A stretch of DNA of 64,000 bases from contig JBAZND010000001.1 in the NCBI GenBank assembly GCA_041649415.1, positions 173,912-237,911 on the forward strand, in the 5' to 3' direction. The position numbers were made by a program, and so were the translations under genes. Positions 23,564-32,234 of this stretch are shown in pieces. The DNA comes from JALOAR01 sp041649415. Its GTDB lineage: Bacteria > Patescibacteriota > Minisyncoccia > UBA6257 > Colwellbacteraceae. The notes beneath the pieces were generated by a model, which was not told where the DNA came from, searched no databases, and was given only the letters and a program-made list of their open reading frames with translations. Positions within the stretch are counted from its first letter, which is position 1. Each line of letters starts with the position of its first letter.

Positions 23564-24455
23564 ATTTTCTTCTTCTTCCGTGAAATGACTTATGAATGTC
23601 TTTAAGTTCTCTATTCGTGAGATGCGTATAAATTTGCGTCGTTTGAATGTTTGAATGTCCGAGCATCTCTTGCACTGAACGCAAATCCGCTCCGTTCATT
23701 AGCAAATCAGTCGCAAATAAATGTCTTAAAGTGTGCGGGTGAACACCTTTTGGAATACCCGCTTCTCTTGCATAGCGGTCTATTATCCGTTCTACCGTTC
23801 GTGGTGTCATTCGCCCTATCGGTCTAGTCAGCTTGGAATGCGTAAATGTTATGAAAAGCGCCTCTTCCGCGTCGCTTCGTTTATCCAAATACGCCTTTAT
23901 TGCCCTCTTCGCTCTCTCCGATAAAAATACAACACGCACTTTTCCGCCCTTGCCTTTAATGGATATTTCTCCGCGATCTGTATTTATAAATCTATTCAAA
24001 GCGCAAAGTTCCGAAACGCGGAGCCCGGTTGAAAAAAGCGTTTCCAGTATCGCGCGATCGCGAAGCGCTTTTACCGAATTTTCTTTTGGTGTATCAAGGA
24101 GTCTCTCCAGATCTTCATATTCAATTATCTCTATCTGTCGTTTGGGCATTTGCGGCAACTCTATTTTCTCCGGTATCAGGGCGGGAATGTCTCTCTTGAC
24201 GAGATACTTCAAAAAATTTCTGATGGCGATAGCGTAATATCCTTGCGTGTTTTTCTTTAGCGCGCCGTTTTCCGCCAAATGCACGCGAAAGGCGCGGATT
24301 TTTTCGTTTGTTATGTCTTTTGGATTCTCTATTTTTCCAAACTCCACGAATTTTCGGAGAGCCCGTTCATAAACTGCTTTCGTTCGTGGCGAACGGTTTT
24401 TTTCTATTTGAAGATAATCAAAGTAGTCTTTAAGGAGTTTCTCTATAGCGGTCAT
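23562..24455 (-). CDS. XerC/XerD-type tyrosine recombinase
   Basis: 297 aa, standard size for the chromosomal Xer proteins. N-terminal SAM-like domain (LKDYFDYLQIEKNRSPRTKAVYERALRKF), catalytic domain with Arg in STGLRVSELCAL, Lys in GKGGKVRVVFL, HTLRHLFATDLL (His and Arg) and the nucleophile Tyr in NIQTTQIYTH. It most likely resolves chromosome dimers at dif; a phage integrase is less likely because no phage genes are near. It runs into the terminator at 23531. Confidence 0.93.
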   Translation of the reverse strand: MTAIEKLLKDYFDYLQIEKNRSPRTKAVYERALRKFVEFGKIENPKDITNEKIRAFRVHLAENGALKKNTQGYYAIAIRNFLKYLVKRDIPALIPEKIELPQMPKRQIEIIEYEDLERLLDTPKENSVKALRDRAILETLFSTGLRVSELCALNRFINTDRGEISIKGKGGKVRVVFLSERAKRAIKAYLDKRSDAEEALFITFTHSKLTRPIGRMTPRTVERIIDRYAREAGIPKGVHPHTLRHLFATDLLMNGADLRSVQEMLGHSNIQTTQIYTHLTNRELKDIHKSFHGRRRK

Positions 24456-24556
24456 CAGCTCTCATTTTATCACGAAAGAGCCTCACCTCGGCGGATGGAA
24501 CTATCTCGGCAAAGCCGGGTTGAAAAGCGCTTATTTCCGGAGTATTATTACTCAAA

Positions 24557-24832
24557 ATGCTTACCAAAAGAGTAAAAGCGAACATTGTTAAGGAAACACA
24601 ACTTCACGATACGGACACCGGTTCGGCAAACGTTCAAATTGGCGTCTTAAACAGGCGTATCTCAGAGCTTGCCGACCACCTCAAAAAGAATCCGAAAGAC
24701 ATCCACTCGCGAAGAGGGCTATTAAAGATGGTCAGTAAACGCCGCAAATTGGAGAAATACCTTGGCAACGAGGCAGAAAAGAAAGCCGCAAGAAAAGCGG
24801 AAAAGAAATCTTCCAAAAAGAAATCCGCCTAA
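24557..24832 (+). CDS. rpsO: 30S ribosomal protein S15
   Basis: 91 aa. LHDTDTGSANVQIGVLNRRISELADHLKKNPKDIHSRRGLLKMVSKRRKLEKYL is the S15 core that binds the 16S central domain. The Lys/Ala-rich end (AEKKAARKAEKKSSKKKSA) is an extra tail. It opens a group with the NYN gene (adjacent) and pnp, echoing the classic rpsO-pnp pairing. No SD. Confidence 0.97.
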   Translation: MLTKRVKANIVKETQLHDTDTGSANVQIGVLNRRISELADHLKKNPKDIHSRRGLLKMVSKRRKLEKYLGNEAEKKAARKAEKKSSKKKSA

Positions 24833-25408
24833 ATGGCAAGTCTAATTAATACGGAGCAGAGAGTAGGAATATTTCTGGATATCCAAAATCTCTACCATTC
24901 GGCCAAAAACCTGCACGGCAGTAGGGTCAATTACAAGGAACTTATTAAATATGCCGCCGCCGGACGACATGTCGTGCGAACGATTGCCTACGTTGTTTCA
25001 AGCGACCCGCAGACGGGTGAAGAAGCGTTTTTCGGCGCGCTTGAAAAAGAGGGGATAGAGCTTCGGATGAAAGATCTCCAAATTTATTCAAGTGGAGCGA
25101 AAAAAGCGGATTGGGACGTCGGTATGGCGGTTGACGCCATCCGACTTGCGCCGAGTTTAGACGTCGTCGTGCTCGCCACGGGTGACGGAGACTTTATTCC
25201 GCTTGTTGAATATCTTAAAATCGGCATGGGAAAAATCGTTGAAGTCGTCGCTTTTGGCCGGACAACCTCCAGTAAAATGAAGGAAGAAGTAGATCGTTTC
25301 ATAGACGTGGATGATATTCCAAAAGCGGTTTTTAAATCGGAACGTAGTAGACGATCAGTTTCGGCAAGTCTTCGACGAGACGGAACCTCAAGAGCAATCA
25401 AAAAATAA
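24833..25408 (+). CDS. NYN domain protein (LabA/DUF88-type predicted RNase)
   Basis: 191 aa. PIN-like NYN fold: IFLDIQNLYHSAKNL (first Asp), KKADWDVGMAVDAIRL, VVVLATGDGDFIPLVEYLK and VEVVAFGRTTSSKMKEEVDRFIDVDDI carry the acidic metal-binding residues of the family. A basic C-terminal tail (about 165-191, rich in Arg/Ser/Lys) may bind RNA. It starts directly after the rpsO stop and 12 nt before pnp, so a role in RNA decay is a sensible inference. Confidence 0.88.
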   Translation: MASLINTEQRVGIFLDIQNLYHSAKNLHGSRVNYKELIKYAAAGRHVVRTIAYVVSSDPQTGEEAFFGALEKEGIELRMKDLQIYSSGAKKADWDVGMAVDAIRLAPSLDVVVLATGDGDFIPLVEYLKIGMGKIVEVVAFGRTTSSKMKEEVDRFIDVDDIPKAVFKSERSRRSVSASLRRDGTSRAIKK

Positions 25409-25420
25409 AAGTAAACGAAT

Positions 25421-27520
25421 ATGGATTTAAACCGAAAAGTTTTTGAAACTGAAGTTGCTGGTCGCCCCCTGAAACTGGAGATTTCTCGTTTGGCTGAACA
25501 AGCGAATGCCGCCGTGCTTGCAACTTACGGCGAAACCGCCGTTTTTGCGACCGTCGTAATGGATAAAGAAGACAAAGAAGGCGATTTTATGCCGCTTGTC
25601 GTTGATTACGAGGAAAAATATTACGCCATCGGAAAAATTTTAGGCAGTCAATACGTCCGCCGCGAAGGAAGACCTTCGCAGGACGCCATTCTCTCGGGCC
25701 GGTTAATAGACAGAGCAATTCGCCCTCTTTTTGATAATCGCATCAGACGCCCCATTCAAGTTACGGCAACGGTTCTCTCTTATGACGAAGAGAATGACCC
25801 CGATTTCGTCGCTCTTGCCGCCGTTTCTACTGCGCTCGGCATTTCGGACATTCCATGGAACGGTCCCATTGCCGGCGTCTCGGTTGCTAAGTTCGGCGAG
25901 ACTCTTTCCATAAATCCGACAGAGAACGAACTTCGCGAAAAAGAAAGCGATAAAAAGTTTTTAAGCTTTATTGCGGGTCTTGGAAATCAGGTGAATATGA
26001 TTGAGTTTGAAGGCTATGAAGCAGATGAAAAAGAAATCATTGATGCTTACACCGAAGCAATGAAAGAGATTGAAAAGCTTCTCTCGTTTGAAAAGAAAAT
26101 AATTTCAGAAATCGGAAAAGTTAAAGCCGATGTGGCGCTTTCGGAGCCAGCGGAAGAACTAAAATCAGCTGTTTCCGAATTTCTTTCCGGTCGTCTTGAA
26201 AAAGCCTTGTTTAAAAAGGATAAAACCGAGCGCGAAAACGCGATTTCTGCGCTGAAGAAAGAGCTCAAGGCCGATATTTTGGAAAAAGGCTTTACGGGAG
26301 AAAACTTTCCCGCCGTAGAAGGGCTTTTTGACATTCACATTGACGAGATAGTTCACAAAGAAACTCTAGAAAATAATCGCCGCGTGGACGGCAGGGCTCT
26401 TGACGAGCTCCGCGAACTTTACGCCGAGGTGGCGCTTTTGCCTCGGACGCACGGCTCGTCCGTTTTTATCCGTGGAAACACCCAATCGCTTGCGACAGTT
26501 ACGCTTGCCGCTCCGGGCGCCGAGAAAGTGATTGAGACTATAGAACATATTGGCAAACAGCGCTTTATGCTCCATTACAATTTCCCGGGCTATTCGGTGG
26601 GAGAGGCGAAGTCATACAGAGGTCCTGGCAGACGAGATATCGGGCACGGCGCGCTCGCCGAAAAAGCGATAAAAAGTGTGATCCCCACGATTGACGAATT
26701 TCCATACACCATTCGTGTCGTATCCGAAATTCTTTCTTCAAACGGTTCTTCTTCAATGGCGACAGTATGTTCCGGAATAATGGCCTTAATGGATGCGGGC
26801 GTTCCCATTAAAAAACCGGTTGCGGGTATCGCGATGGGGCTTATGTCTTCGGATGGCGAGTATAAAATCCTAACCGACATTCAAGGTCCCGAAGATCATC
26901 ACGGCGATATGGACTTTAAAGTCGCAGGAACGAAAAACGGCGTTAACGCCATTCAGATGGATGTTAAAATTTCAGGCGTTCCGCTTAACGTTTTACTCGA
27001 CGGCTTAAATCAGGCTAAAAAAGCGCGATTAGAAATTCTTTCGGTTATGGAACATGCGATCGCCTCGTCTCGCCCCGAAATCTCCAAGTATGCTCCGCAC
27101 GTTATGGTTATTGAGATTGACCCCGACCGCATCGGTGAAGTCATCGGTCCGGGCGGGAAAGTCATCAACGGGATTATTGCAAGGACGGGCGTTACCATTG
27201 ATATAGATGAATCTGGAAAAGTTTTTGTTGCCGCAAGAGATAAATCCGCTCTTGAAGCGGGCGTCAAAGAAGTAAAGTCAATTTTACGAGAATTCAAAGT
27301 GGGGGAGATTATAGAGGGGACAGTTGTCCGTATTCTAGATTTTGGCGCCATAGTGGACTTAGGCGGCGGGCGAGACGGAATGGTTCACGTTTCCGAGCTT
27401 AAAGACGGCTTTGTGAAAAACGTAACCGATGTTGTGAATCTGGGCGATTTTGTTCGCGCGAAAATCATCAAAGTGGAAGAGGGTAAAATCGGTTTGTCCA
27501 TAAAGCAACTCAAAGAATAA
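25421..27520 (+). CDS. pnp: Polynucleotide phosphorylase (PNPase)
   Basis: Trimeric phosphorolytic 3'-5' exoribonuclease, the core of RNA decay. 699 aa, full length. Two RNase PH cores (about 1-210 and 315-550), with GRLIDRAIRPLF and, in the second, SYRGPGRRDIGHGALAEKA and TDIQGPEDHHGDMDFKVAGT (catalytic acidic residues). KH domain with VIGPGGKVINGI and a C-terminal S1 domain (GTVVRILDFGAIVDLGGGRDGMVHVSEL). Follows rpsO and the NYN gene in one block. Confidence 0.98.
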   Translation: MDLNRKVFETEVAGRPLKLEISRLAEQANAAVLATYGETAVFATVVMDKEDKEGDFMPLVVDYEEKYYAIGKILGSQYVRREGRPSQDAILSGRLIDRAIRPLFDNRIRRPIQVTATVLSYDEENDPDFVALAAVSTALGISDIPWNGPIAGVSVAKFGETLSINPTENELREKESDKKFLSFIAGLGNQVNMIEFEGYEADEKEIIDAYTEAMKEIEKLLSFEKKIISEIGKVKADVALSEPAEELKSAVSEFLSGRLEKALFKKDKTERENAISALKKELKADILEKGFTGENFPAVEGLFDIHIDEIVHKETLENNRRVDGRALDELRELYAEVALLPRTHGSSVFIRGNTQSLATVTLAAPGAEKVIETIEHIGKQRFMLHYNFPGYSVGEAKSYRGPGRRDIGHGALAEKAIKSVIPTIDEFPYTIRVVSEILSSNGSSSMATVCSGIMALMDAGVPIKKPVAGIAMGLMSSDGEYKILTDIQGPEDHHGDMDFKVAGTKNGVNAIQMDVKISGVPLNVLLDGLNQAKKARLEILSVMEHAIASSRPEISKYAPHVMVIEIDPDRIGEVIGPGGKVINGIIARTGVTIDIDESGKVFVAARDKSALEAGVKEVKSILREFKVGEIIEGTVVRILDFGAIVDLGGGRDGMVHVSELKDGFVKNVTDVVNLGDFVRAKIIKVEEGKIGLSIKQLKE

Positions 27521-27625
27521 ATTTAAAAAGGCAACGGTTTTGGATTTTAAATAGTAACCTACGCTTCAAGTTTGGAGGTTTTGCGTTAAATTAAAGTTGT
27601 TCACACTTATTTAATTCACCTATTC

Positions 27626-27634
27626 TGCTATTAT
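27626..27634 (+). promoter_or_regulatory. Extended -10 (TGcTATTAT) 7 nt before the Pro/Gly-rich protein gene
   Basis: TGc at 27626-27628, TATTAT at 27629-27634, ATG at 27642. Predicted leaderless. The rest of the 121-bp gap after pnp is A/T-rich and shows no other feature. Confidence 0.55.
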
Positions 27635-27641
27635 TAGACAT

Positions 27642-28943
27642 ATGAACGGACAAACAAACGAAAATCAACCTGTGCGTCCGGATTTCAGCGGTTCCACTCT
27701 TCCTCCTATTGGCGGTTCTGTCCCGTCAACAGGCGGACCAGCCCCGCTTAACACCGGAGGTGCTGGATTTGGCAATCAGCCTGTTTCCTCGGAATGGTCT
27801 CCAAACACTGTTCCCACGCCGGGCCCCATAGGAGGAGCTCCGTCAGCGGTTCCCATCTCGCCTTCAGGCGGATCTATGTCATCTATTCCGGCGGGCGTCA
27901 GTGGAAATCCTGTTGTTTCTCCTCCTCCAACCCCAATAACCGCCGCTCCGAACGTAAATATGACTGCTCGCCCCGTTCCTCCTATTACTACTCCTACTCC
28001 TGCCGCTTCTGTTCCTCCTCCGAGTGCTTCTGCGTACGAAGTAAGGACTCTCAACTCCGACGCGCAAGGAATGAGAGCTTCTGGCGGAATGGAAGCCGCG
28101 CCGAGAACATTTACTCCTGCGCCAATGAGTGGAGAAGCATTCTTCAATCCGGCCGCTCCTGCCACTCCTGCGAAAAAGAAAGAAGGGAGCAAGGCTATAC
28201 TCATAATAGGTATCGTAATAATCGTGGCCGGACTTGGAGTCTTAGGCTATATATTCGGTAAACCTCTCTTTACCACTCCTATTCAAACTCCGGAATCTCT
28301 CCCGCCGGCGATTCCTCCTGAAGAGACAATTCCTGAAGAATTGCCGCCCGAAGAAACGCCTGCCGTCCATTCTTCCTATTTCACCGCTGCCTCCGCCGAT
28401 ATGACCGAAGAATACTCCGTAGAGAGCGTGACTTTAGAATCTCTTAAAGCGCTCTTTCCTCTTCCTAAAGATGCCACAGCTAGCGACAACGCGATTAGAG
28501 AACTCGTCATAAGCTCGGCGGGAATTCCCATTACTTTTTCCGAATTTCTTTCCGTAATGCTCCCTGACCTTAATGCTCCCGGAATAGCCGCCACTTTTGA
28601 GGATGACTTTACTTTGTTTGTTTATGAAGACGGCACAAATAACTTGTCCGGCTTTATCGCGAAAGTAAAAACGGACGTAGCCCCCGAAACGCTTGCTTCG
28701 GTTTCCTCCGCGCTTGAGGCTTCGCCGAATCTCGCAAATTTTTACCTTACTGATCCAGGGACAAAATCCGCTTTCAGAGACGGCACAGTCACTGGCGGCA
28801 AACCGGTAAGATACGCTCCGTTTTCAACAGCCGGCTATGCGTGGAACTACGGCTGGTTTAAAGATGCCTCGGATTCCAGCTATCTCGTTGTTGCTTCCTC
28901 CTACAAAGGCATTACCGAAGCGGTTGCTCGAGCGGGATTCTAA
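27642..28943 (+). CDS. Single-pass protein with long Pro/Gly/Ser-rich cytoplasmic region (hypothetical)
   Basis: 433 aa. Residues 1-175 are low-complexity Pro, Gly, Ser, Thr and Asn (GGSVPSTGGPAPLNTGG and similar), followed by a short basic stretch (KKKEGSK), one membrane helix (about 185-206), a Pro/Glu linker (IPPEETIPEELPPEETP) and a folded outer domain of about 190 aa ending in SYLVVASSYKGITEAVARAGF. By the positive-inside rule the low-complexity part stays in the cytoplasm. No family name is supported; such architecture is common in CPR surface proteins. Own -10 box, no SD. Confidence 0.8.
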   Translation: MNGQTNENQPVRPDFSGSTLPPIGGSVPSTGGPAPLNTGGAGFGNQPVSSEWSPNTVPTPGPIGGAPSAVPISPSGGSMSSIPAGVSGNPVVSPPPTPITAAPNVNMTARPVPPITTPTPAASVPPPSASAYEVRTLNSDAQGMRASGGMEAAPRTFTPAPMSGEAFFNPAAPATPAKKKEGSKAILIIGIVIIVAGLGVLGYIFGKPLFTTPIQTPESLPPAIPPEETIPEELPPEETPAVHSSYFTAASADMTEEYSVESVTLESLKALFPLPKDATASDNAIRELVISSAGIPITFSEFLSVMLPDLNAPGIAATFEDDFTLFVYEDGTNNLSGFIAKVKTDVAPETLASVSSALEASPNLANFYLTDPGTKSAFRDGTVTGGKPVRYAPFSTAGYAWNYGWFKDASDSSYLVVASSYKGITEAVARAGF

Positions 28944-28988
28944 ATAGTTGACTGGTCGGCGTTTAGGTGATACGCTGAAACGACGAAT

Positions 28989-29018
28989 GAAAGCCCCGCC
29001 AGTTTGAGCGGGGCTTTC
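28989..29018 (+). terminator. Hairpin between the membrane protein gene and nusA
   Basis: GAAAGCCCCGC and GCGGGGCTTTC pair across an 8-nt loop. It is followed by A-rich rather than T-rich sequence, so it may be a weak terminator or an attenuator in the nusA leader. Confidence 0.5.
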
Positions 29019-29032
29019 AAAAGAAAAACGAA

Positions 29033-30286
29033 ATGGATTTAAAACAAATTGTCACAATAATAAATCAAATCGCGAAAGAGCGGGGCATTGACCCTTCGCG
29101 CGTTTTGGAGGGAGTTGAAGATTCCATGGCAACCGCCTATCGCAAAGAATACGGCGAAAAAGGGGAAGTCATAAAGGCTAAAATCAACTCCGATACGGGA
29201 GAAGTTAAGTTCTGGCAGGAAAAAGAAGTCGTTGACGATACAACCGTTCGCATAGTGGAAGAAGGGGAATCTGAAGAGGAGGCTCAAGTCTCTGCCGAGC
29301 AACTTGGAGAAGAGGCGGAAGATAAACTTCCTCGCTACAACTCCGAACGTCATATGTTTTTAGACGAGGCAAAAAAAATAAAATCGGACGCCATAGTTGG
29401 CGACAAGCTTGAATTCCCGCTTGAGCCCAAACTGGATTTTGGACGCATCGCCGCGCAATCGGCGAAGCAGGTAATTCTTCAAAAATTCCGTGAAGCGGAA
29501 AAAGAAGCCGTATTCGGCGAATTCAAAGACAAAGAGGGAAAAATCGTTTCGGGACTGATTCATCGGTTTGACCACGGCAACGTTCATGTGGACCTCGGCC
29601 GCATATCGGGAATAATGTTTTCAAACGAGACTATCCCGGGGGAACGTTACAGTGTGAATAGCCGAATGCGTTTTTATGTTTTGGCCATTCAAGAAAACAG
29701 ACGCGGACAACCGGAAATAGTCCTGTCGCGTTCGCACCCTCGTTTTATTGCGAAGCTTTTTGAGCTTGAAGTTCCGGAAATTGCCGACGGCACGGTTCAA
29801 ATAAAAGGCATCGCTCGTGAAGCGGGCAGCCGAACCAAAATGGCGGTCGCAACTGACGTTCAGGGCGTAGACCCGATTGGCTCATGTGTTGGTCAGCGTG
29901 GCACGCGCGTTATGGCGGTTACCAATGAGTTAGGCAACGAAAAAATAGATATTGTTGAATGGTCCGAAAATCCGGAAGAATATATTTCGGCCACCTTATC
30001 CCCCGCAAAAGTTAAGGAAGTGCAAATTTTTGAGAAGCACGAAGCGAGGGTTATTGTCCCCGAAGACCAATTAAGCTTGGCCATAGGCAAAGGCGGCCAG
30101 AATGTGCGCCTCGCGGCAAAACTTACCGGCTGGAAAATTGATGTTCGCTCCGAAATGAATCCAAACGAGGTGCAAGAAGGAGGTATCGCCGAATCAAAAG
30201 ATGAAAACACCGGAACCACCGAAGCGGAAGCCATTTCCGAAACTCCCGAAGAGGGGGTGCTTATTCCTAAACCTGAAGCCGAATAA
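29033..30286 (+). CDS. nusA: Transcription elongation/termination factor NusA
   Basis: 417 aa. RNA polymerase-binding N-domain (residues 1-130: GIDPSRVLEGVEDSMATAYRKEYG), S1 domain (GLIHRFDHGNVHVDLGRISGIM), then two KH domains (REAGSRTKMAVATDVQGVDPIGSCVGQRGTRV and DQLSLAIGKGGQNVRLAAKLTGWKI). The acidic C-terminal tail stands in for the E. coli AR repeats. NusA controls pausing and intrinsic termination, which fits the many hairpin terminators here. No SD; the usual rimP and infB neighbours are missing. Confidence 0.97.
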   Translation: MDLKQIVTIINQIAKERGIDPSRVLEGVEDSMATAYRKEYGEKGEVIKAKINSDTGEVKFWQEKEVVDDTTVRIVEEGESEEEAQVSAEQLGEEAEDKLPRYNSERHMFLDEAKKIKSDAIVGDKLEFPLEPKLDFGRIAAQSAKQVILQKFREAEKEAVFGEFKDKEGKIVSGLIHRFDHGNVHVDLGRISGIMFSNETIPGERYSVNSRMRFYVLAIQENRRGQPEIVLSRSHPRFIAKLFELEVPEIADGTVQIKGIAREAGSRTKMAVATDVQGVDPIGSCVGQRGTRVMAVTNELGNEKIDIVEWSENPEEYISATLSPAKVKEVQIFEKHEARVIVPEDQLSLAIGKGGQNVRLAAKLTGWKIDVRSEMNPNEVQEGGIAESKDENTGTTEAEAISETPEEGVLIPKPEAE

Positions 30287-30348
30287 CAATCTAAGGCCAA
30301 AATCCATCGGGAGTGGACTACGTCAAATTATGCGTTAAGCTTATTACC

Positions 30349-30951
30349 ATGAATTCCATCAAAAACGATTACTTAATCCCCACCGTCATTGAAAAATCTC
30401 CTCACGGAGAACGCGCCTACGATATTTATTCTCGTCTCTTAAAAGACCGCATAATCTTTTTGGGCGGTCCGGTGGACGATAATGTAGCAAACATTATCAT
30501 TGCCCAAATGCTTTTTCTCACAAGCGAAGATCAAAAAAAGCCGATTAAGCTCTACATCAATTCTCCCGGCGGTGTTGTTACGGCCGGCATGGCGATATAC
30601 GACACAATGCAGTTTGTTAAACCTCCTGTTGAAACGGTTTGTATCGGTATGGCTGCCTCAATTGCCGCGTTTCTTTTGGCCGCTGGCGAAAAAGGAAAAC
30701 GCATCGCTCTCCCGAATTCCGAAGTCCTTATCCATCAAGTAATGGGCGGGGCGGAAGGCCAGGCAAGCGACATTGAGATCGCCGCGAAGCAAATTTTGAA
30801 AACTAAAACTAAAATCAACCAACTTCTCGCCAAAATGACGGGTCAACCTCTCGCGAAGATTGAGCATGATTCCGACAGGGACTACTGGCTCTCGGCCGAA
30901 GAAGCCAGGGAATACGGCATCATTGATGAAGTCGTCAAAAAATCCAAATAG
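30349..30951 (+). CDS. clpP: ATP-dependent Clp protease proteolytic subunit ClpP
   Basis: 200 aa from the ATG at 30349; the family normally begins near this IPTVIEKSPHGERAYDIYSRLLKDRIIFLGGPV. Catalytic triad: Ser104 in CIGMAASIAAFLLAAG, His129 in LPNSEVLIHQ, Asp in the later DRDYWLSAEEAREYG region. IDEVVKK ends the protein as usual. Its partner unfoldase would be ClpX or ClpC; clpB at 35755 does not bind ClpP. Overlaps the start of tyrS. Confidence 0.96.
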   Translation: MNSIKNDYLIPTVIEKSPHGERAYDIYSRLLKDRIIFLGGPVDDNVANIIIAQMLFLTSEDQKKPIKLYINSPGGVVTAGMAIYDTMQFVKPPVETVCIGMAASIAAFLLAAGEKGKRIALPNSEVLIHQVMGGAEGQASDIEIAAKQILKTKTKINQLLAKMTGQPLAKIEHDSDRDYWLSAEEAREYGIIDEVVKKSK

Positions 30952-32116
30952 TCTTTCTTCTCTTCTCTCGCGCGGAGTGGAGGAAGTGATTGATAAAACT
31001 CATCTTGAAGAGGGTCTTAAATCTAGCCGAAAACTGCGCGTGAAGTTTGGCATTGACCCGACAAGTCCGCATATTCATTTGGGCCGCGCCATACCCTTAA
31101 GAAAACTCCGTGCTTTTCAGGAGCTGGGGCATAAAATCGTTCTTATTGTCGGCGATTTTACGGCTCAAATTGGCGATCCGTCGGACAAACTTGCGAAACG
31201 CCCGATGCTCACGAAAAACGCGGTAAAAGAAAATCTCAACAGCTACAAAAAACAACTCGGACGAATAGTTGATCTTAAACACGCCGAAATCTGTTTTAAC
31301 AGTAGGTGGCTTAAAAAACTCGGCTTTCAAGAAATATCGGAACTTGCCGAAAATTTCACCGTTCAGCAAATGCTTGAGCGCCGAAATTTCCGCGCCCGAT
31401 TTGAAAAACACGAAGAAATAAGTCTCCGTGAATTTATGTATCCCTTAATGCAGGGTTACGACAGTGTGGCTGTAAAAGCCGATGTTGAAATCGGCGGCTC
31501 GGACCAGCTTTTTAATTTATTGGCAGGGCGTGTTATTCAGCCTCGCTACGGTCAAAAGCCGCAAGATATTATGACTTTTGAAATGCTTGAGGGGACCGAT
31601 GGCCGAAAAATGTCTTCAAGTTGGGGGAACGTTATCTCAATTGACGATGAACCGAATGATATGTTCGGGAAGATTATGTCCATCAAAGACGAGCTGATTA
31701 ACCGTTATTTCTTGCTCTGCACCGACATTGAGGAAGAAGAAATCAAGAAAATCGTGAGCCAAACAAACCCTCGCGACGCGAAAGTCCGACTCGGAAAGGA
31801 GATAGTTGCCATCTACCACGGATGGAAAGAAGCCGAAAAAGCGGCAGATGAGTTTGATAAAGTCCACAAAGAAGGAGAGCTTCCTTCGGAAATGGAAGAA
31901 AAACAAGGTATATCCGGCGCTACCGCGACAGCATTCTTCTCCCAAGCATTTGATCTATCCAAAAGCGAATCCGCTCGTTTGATTGAACAAGGCGGAGCCA
32001 AGATTAATGGCGAAAAAATAGCCAATCCCAATGAAATAATTACTATTCCTAAAGAAGGAATCATTGCGCAAATCGGCAAACGAAAGTTTGTAAAAATAAT
32101 CGGGGAGAGTTTATAA
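30926..32116 (+). CDS. tyrS: Tyrosyl-tRNA synthetase
   Basis: Class I synthetase. The ATG at 30926 overlaps the clpP end by 26 nt. KFGIDPTSPHIHLGRAIPLRKL near residue 50 carries the HIGH-type motif (HLG), GRKMSSSWGN the KMSKS motif, and SESARLIEQGGAKINGEKI the C-terminal S4 RNA-binding domain. GFQEISELAENFTVQQMLERRNFRARFEKHEEISLREFMYPLMQGYDSVAVKADVEIGGSDQLFNLLAGR is typical. About 396 aa. The start is not certain; a later GTG is possible. Confidence 0.93.
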   Translation: MKSSKNPNSLSSLLSRGVEEVIDKTHLEEGLKSSRKLRVKFGIDPTSPHIHLGRAIPLRKLRAFQELGHKIVLIVGDFTAQIGDPSDKLAKRPMLTKNAVKENLNSYKKQLGRIVDLKHAEICFNSRWLKKLGFQEISELAENFTVQQMLERRNFRARFEKHEEISLREFMYPLMQGYDSVAVKADVEIGGSDQLFNLLAGRVIQPRYGQKPQDIMTFEMLEGTDGRKMSSSWGNVISIDDEPNDMFGKIMSIKDELINRYFLLCTDIEEEEIKKIVSQTNPRDAKVRLGKEIVAIYHGWKEAEKAADEFDKVHKEGELPSEMEEKQGISGATATAFFSQAFDLSKSESARLIEQGGAKINGEKIANPNEIITIPKEGIIAQIGKRKFVKIIGESL

Positions 32117-32157
32117 AAATTAAAAGAGATTCATTTCCCAAGTCTTTAAAATCTTCA

Positions 32158-32197
32158 AATTCCGCCAGACTTCACGATCGTGAAGTCTGGCGGAATT
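32158..32197. terminator. 40-bp perfect inverted repeat after tyrS
   Basis: The arms AATTCCGCCAGACTTCACGA and TCGTGAAGTCTGGCGGAATT are exact complements with no loop, so an RNA hairpin would sacrifice a few central pairs. It lies between the tyrS stop and the protease gene and is followed by CTTGTCGTCTTTC. It is longer and cleaner than the window's other terminators. Confidence 0.6.
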
Positions 32198-32234
32198 CTT
32201 GTCGTCTTTCCTGTTGAGATATATCATATTTTCT

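Noticed and set aside
23562..24455. Phage or island integrase
   Set aside because: Length and motifs fit chromosomal Xer recombinases, and no phage genes or att-like repeats surround it.
27776..28261. Long open frames on both strands over the Pro/Gly-rich region
   Set aside because: They are products of biased composition (GGN/CCN codons) in the real gene at 27642.
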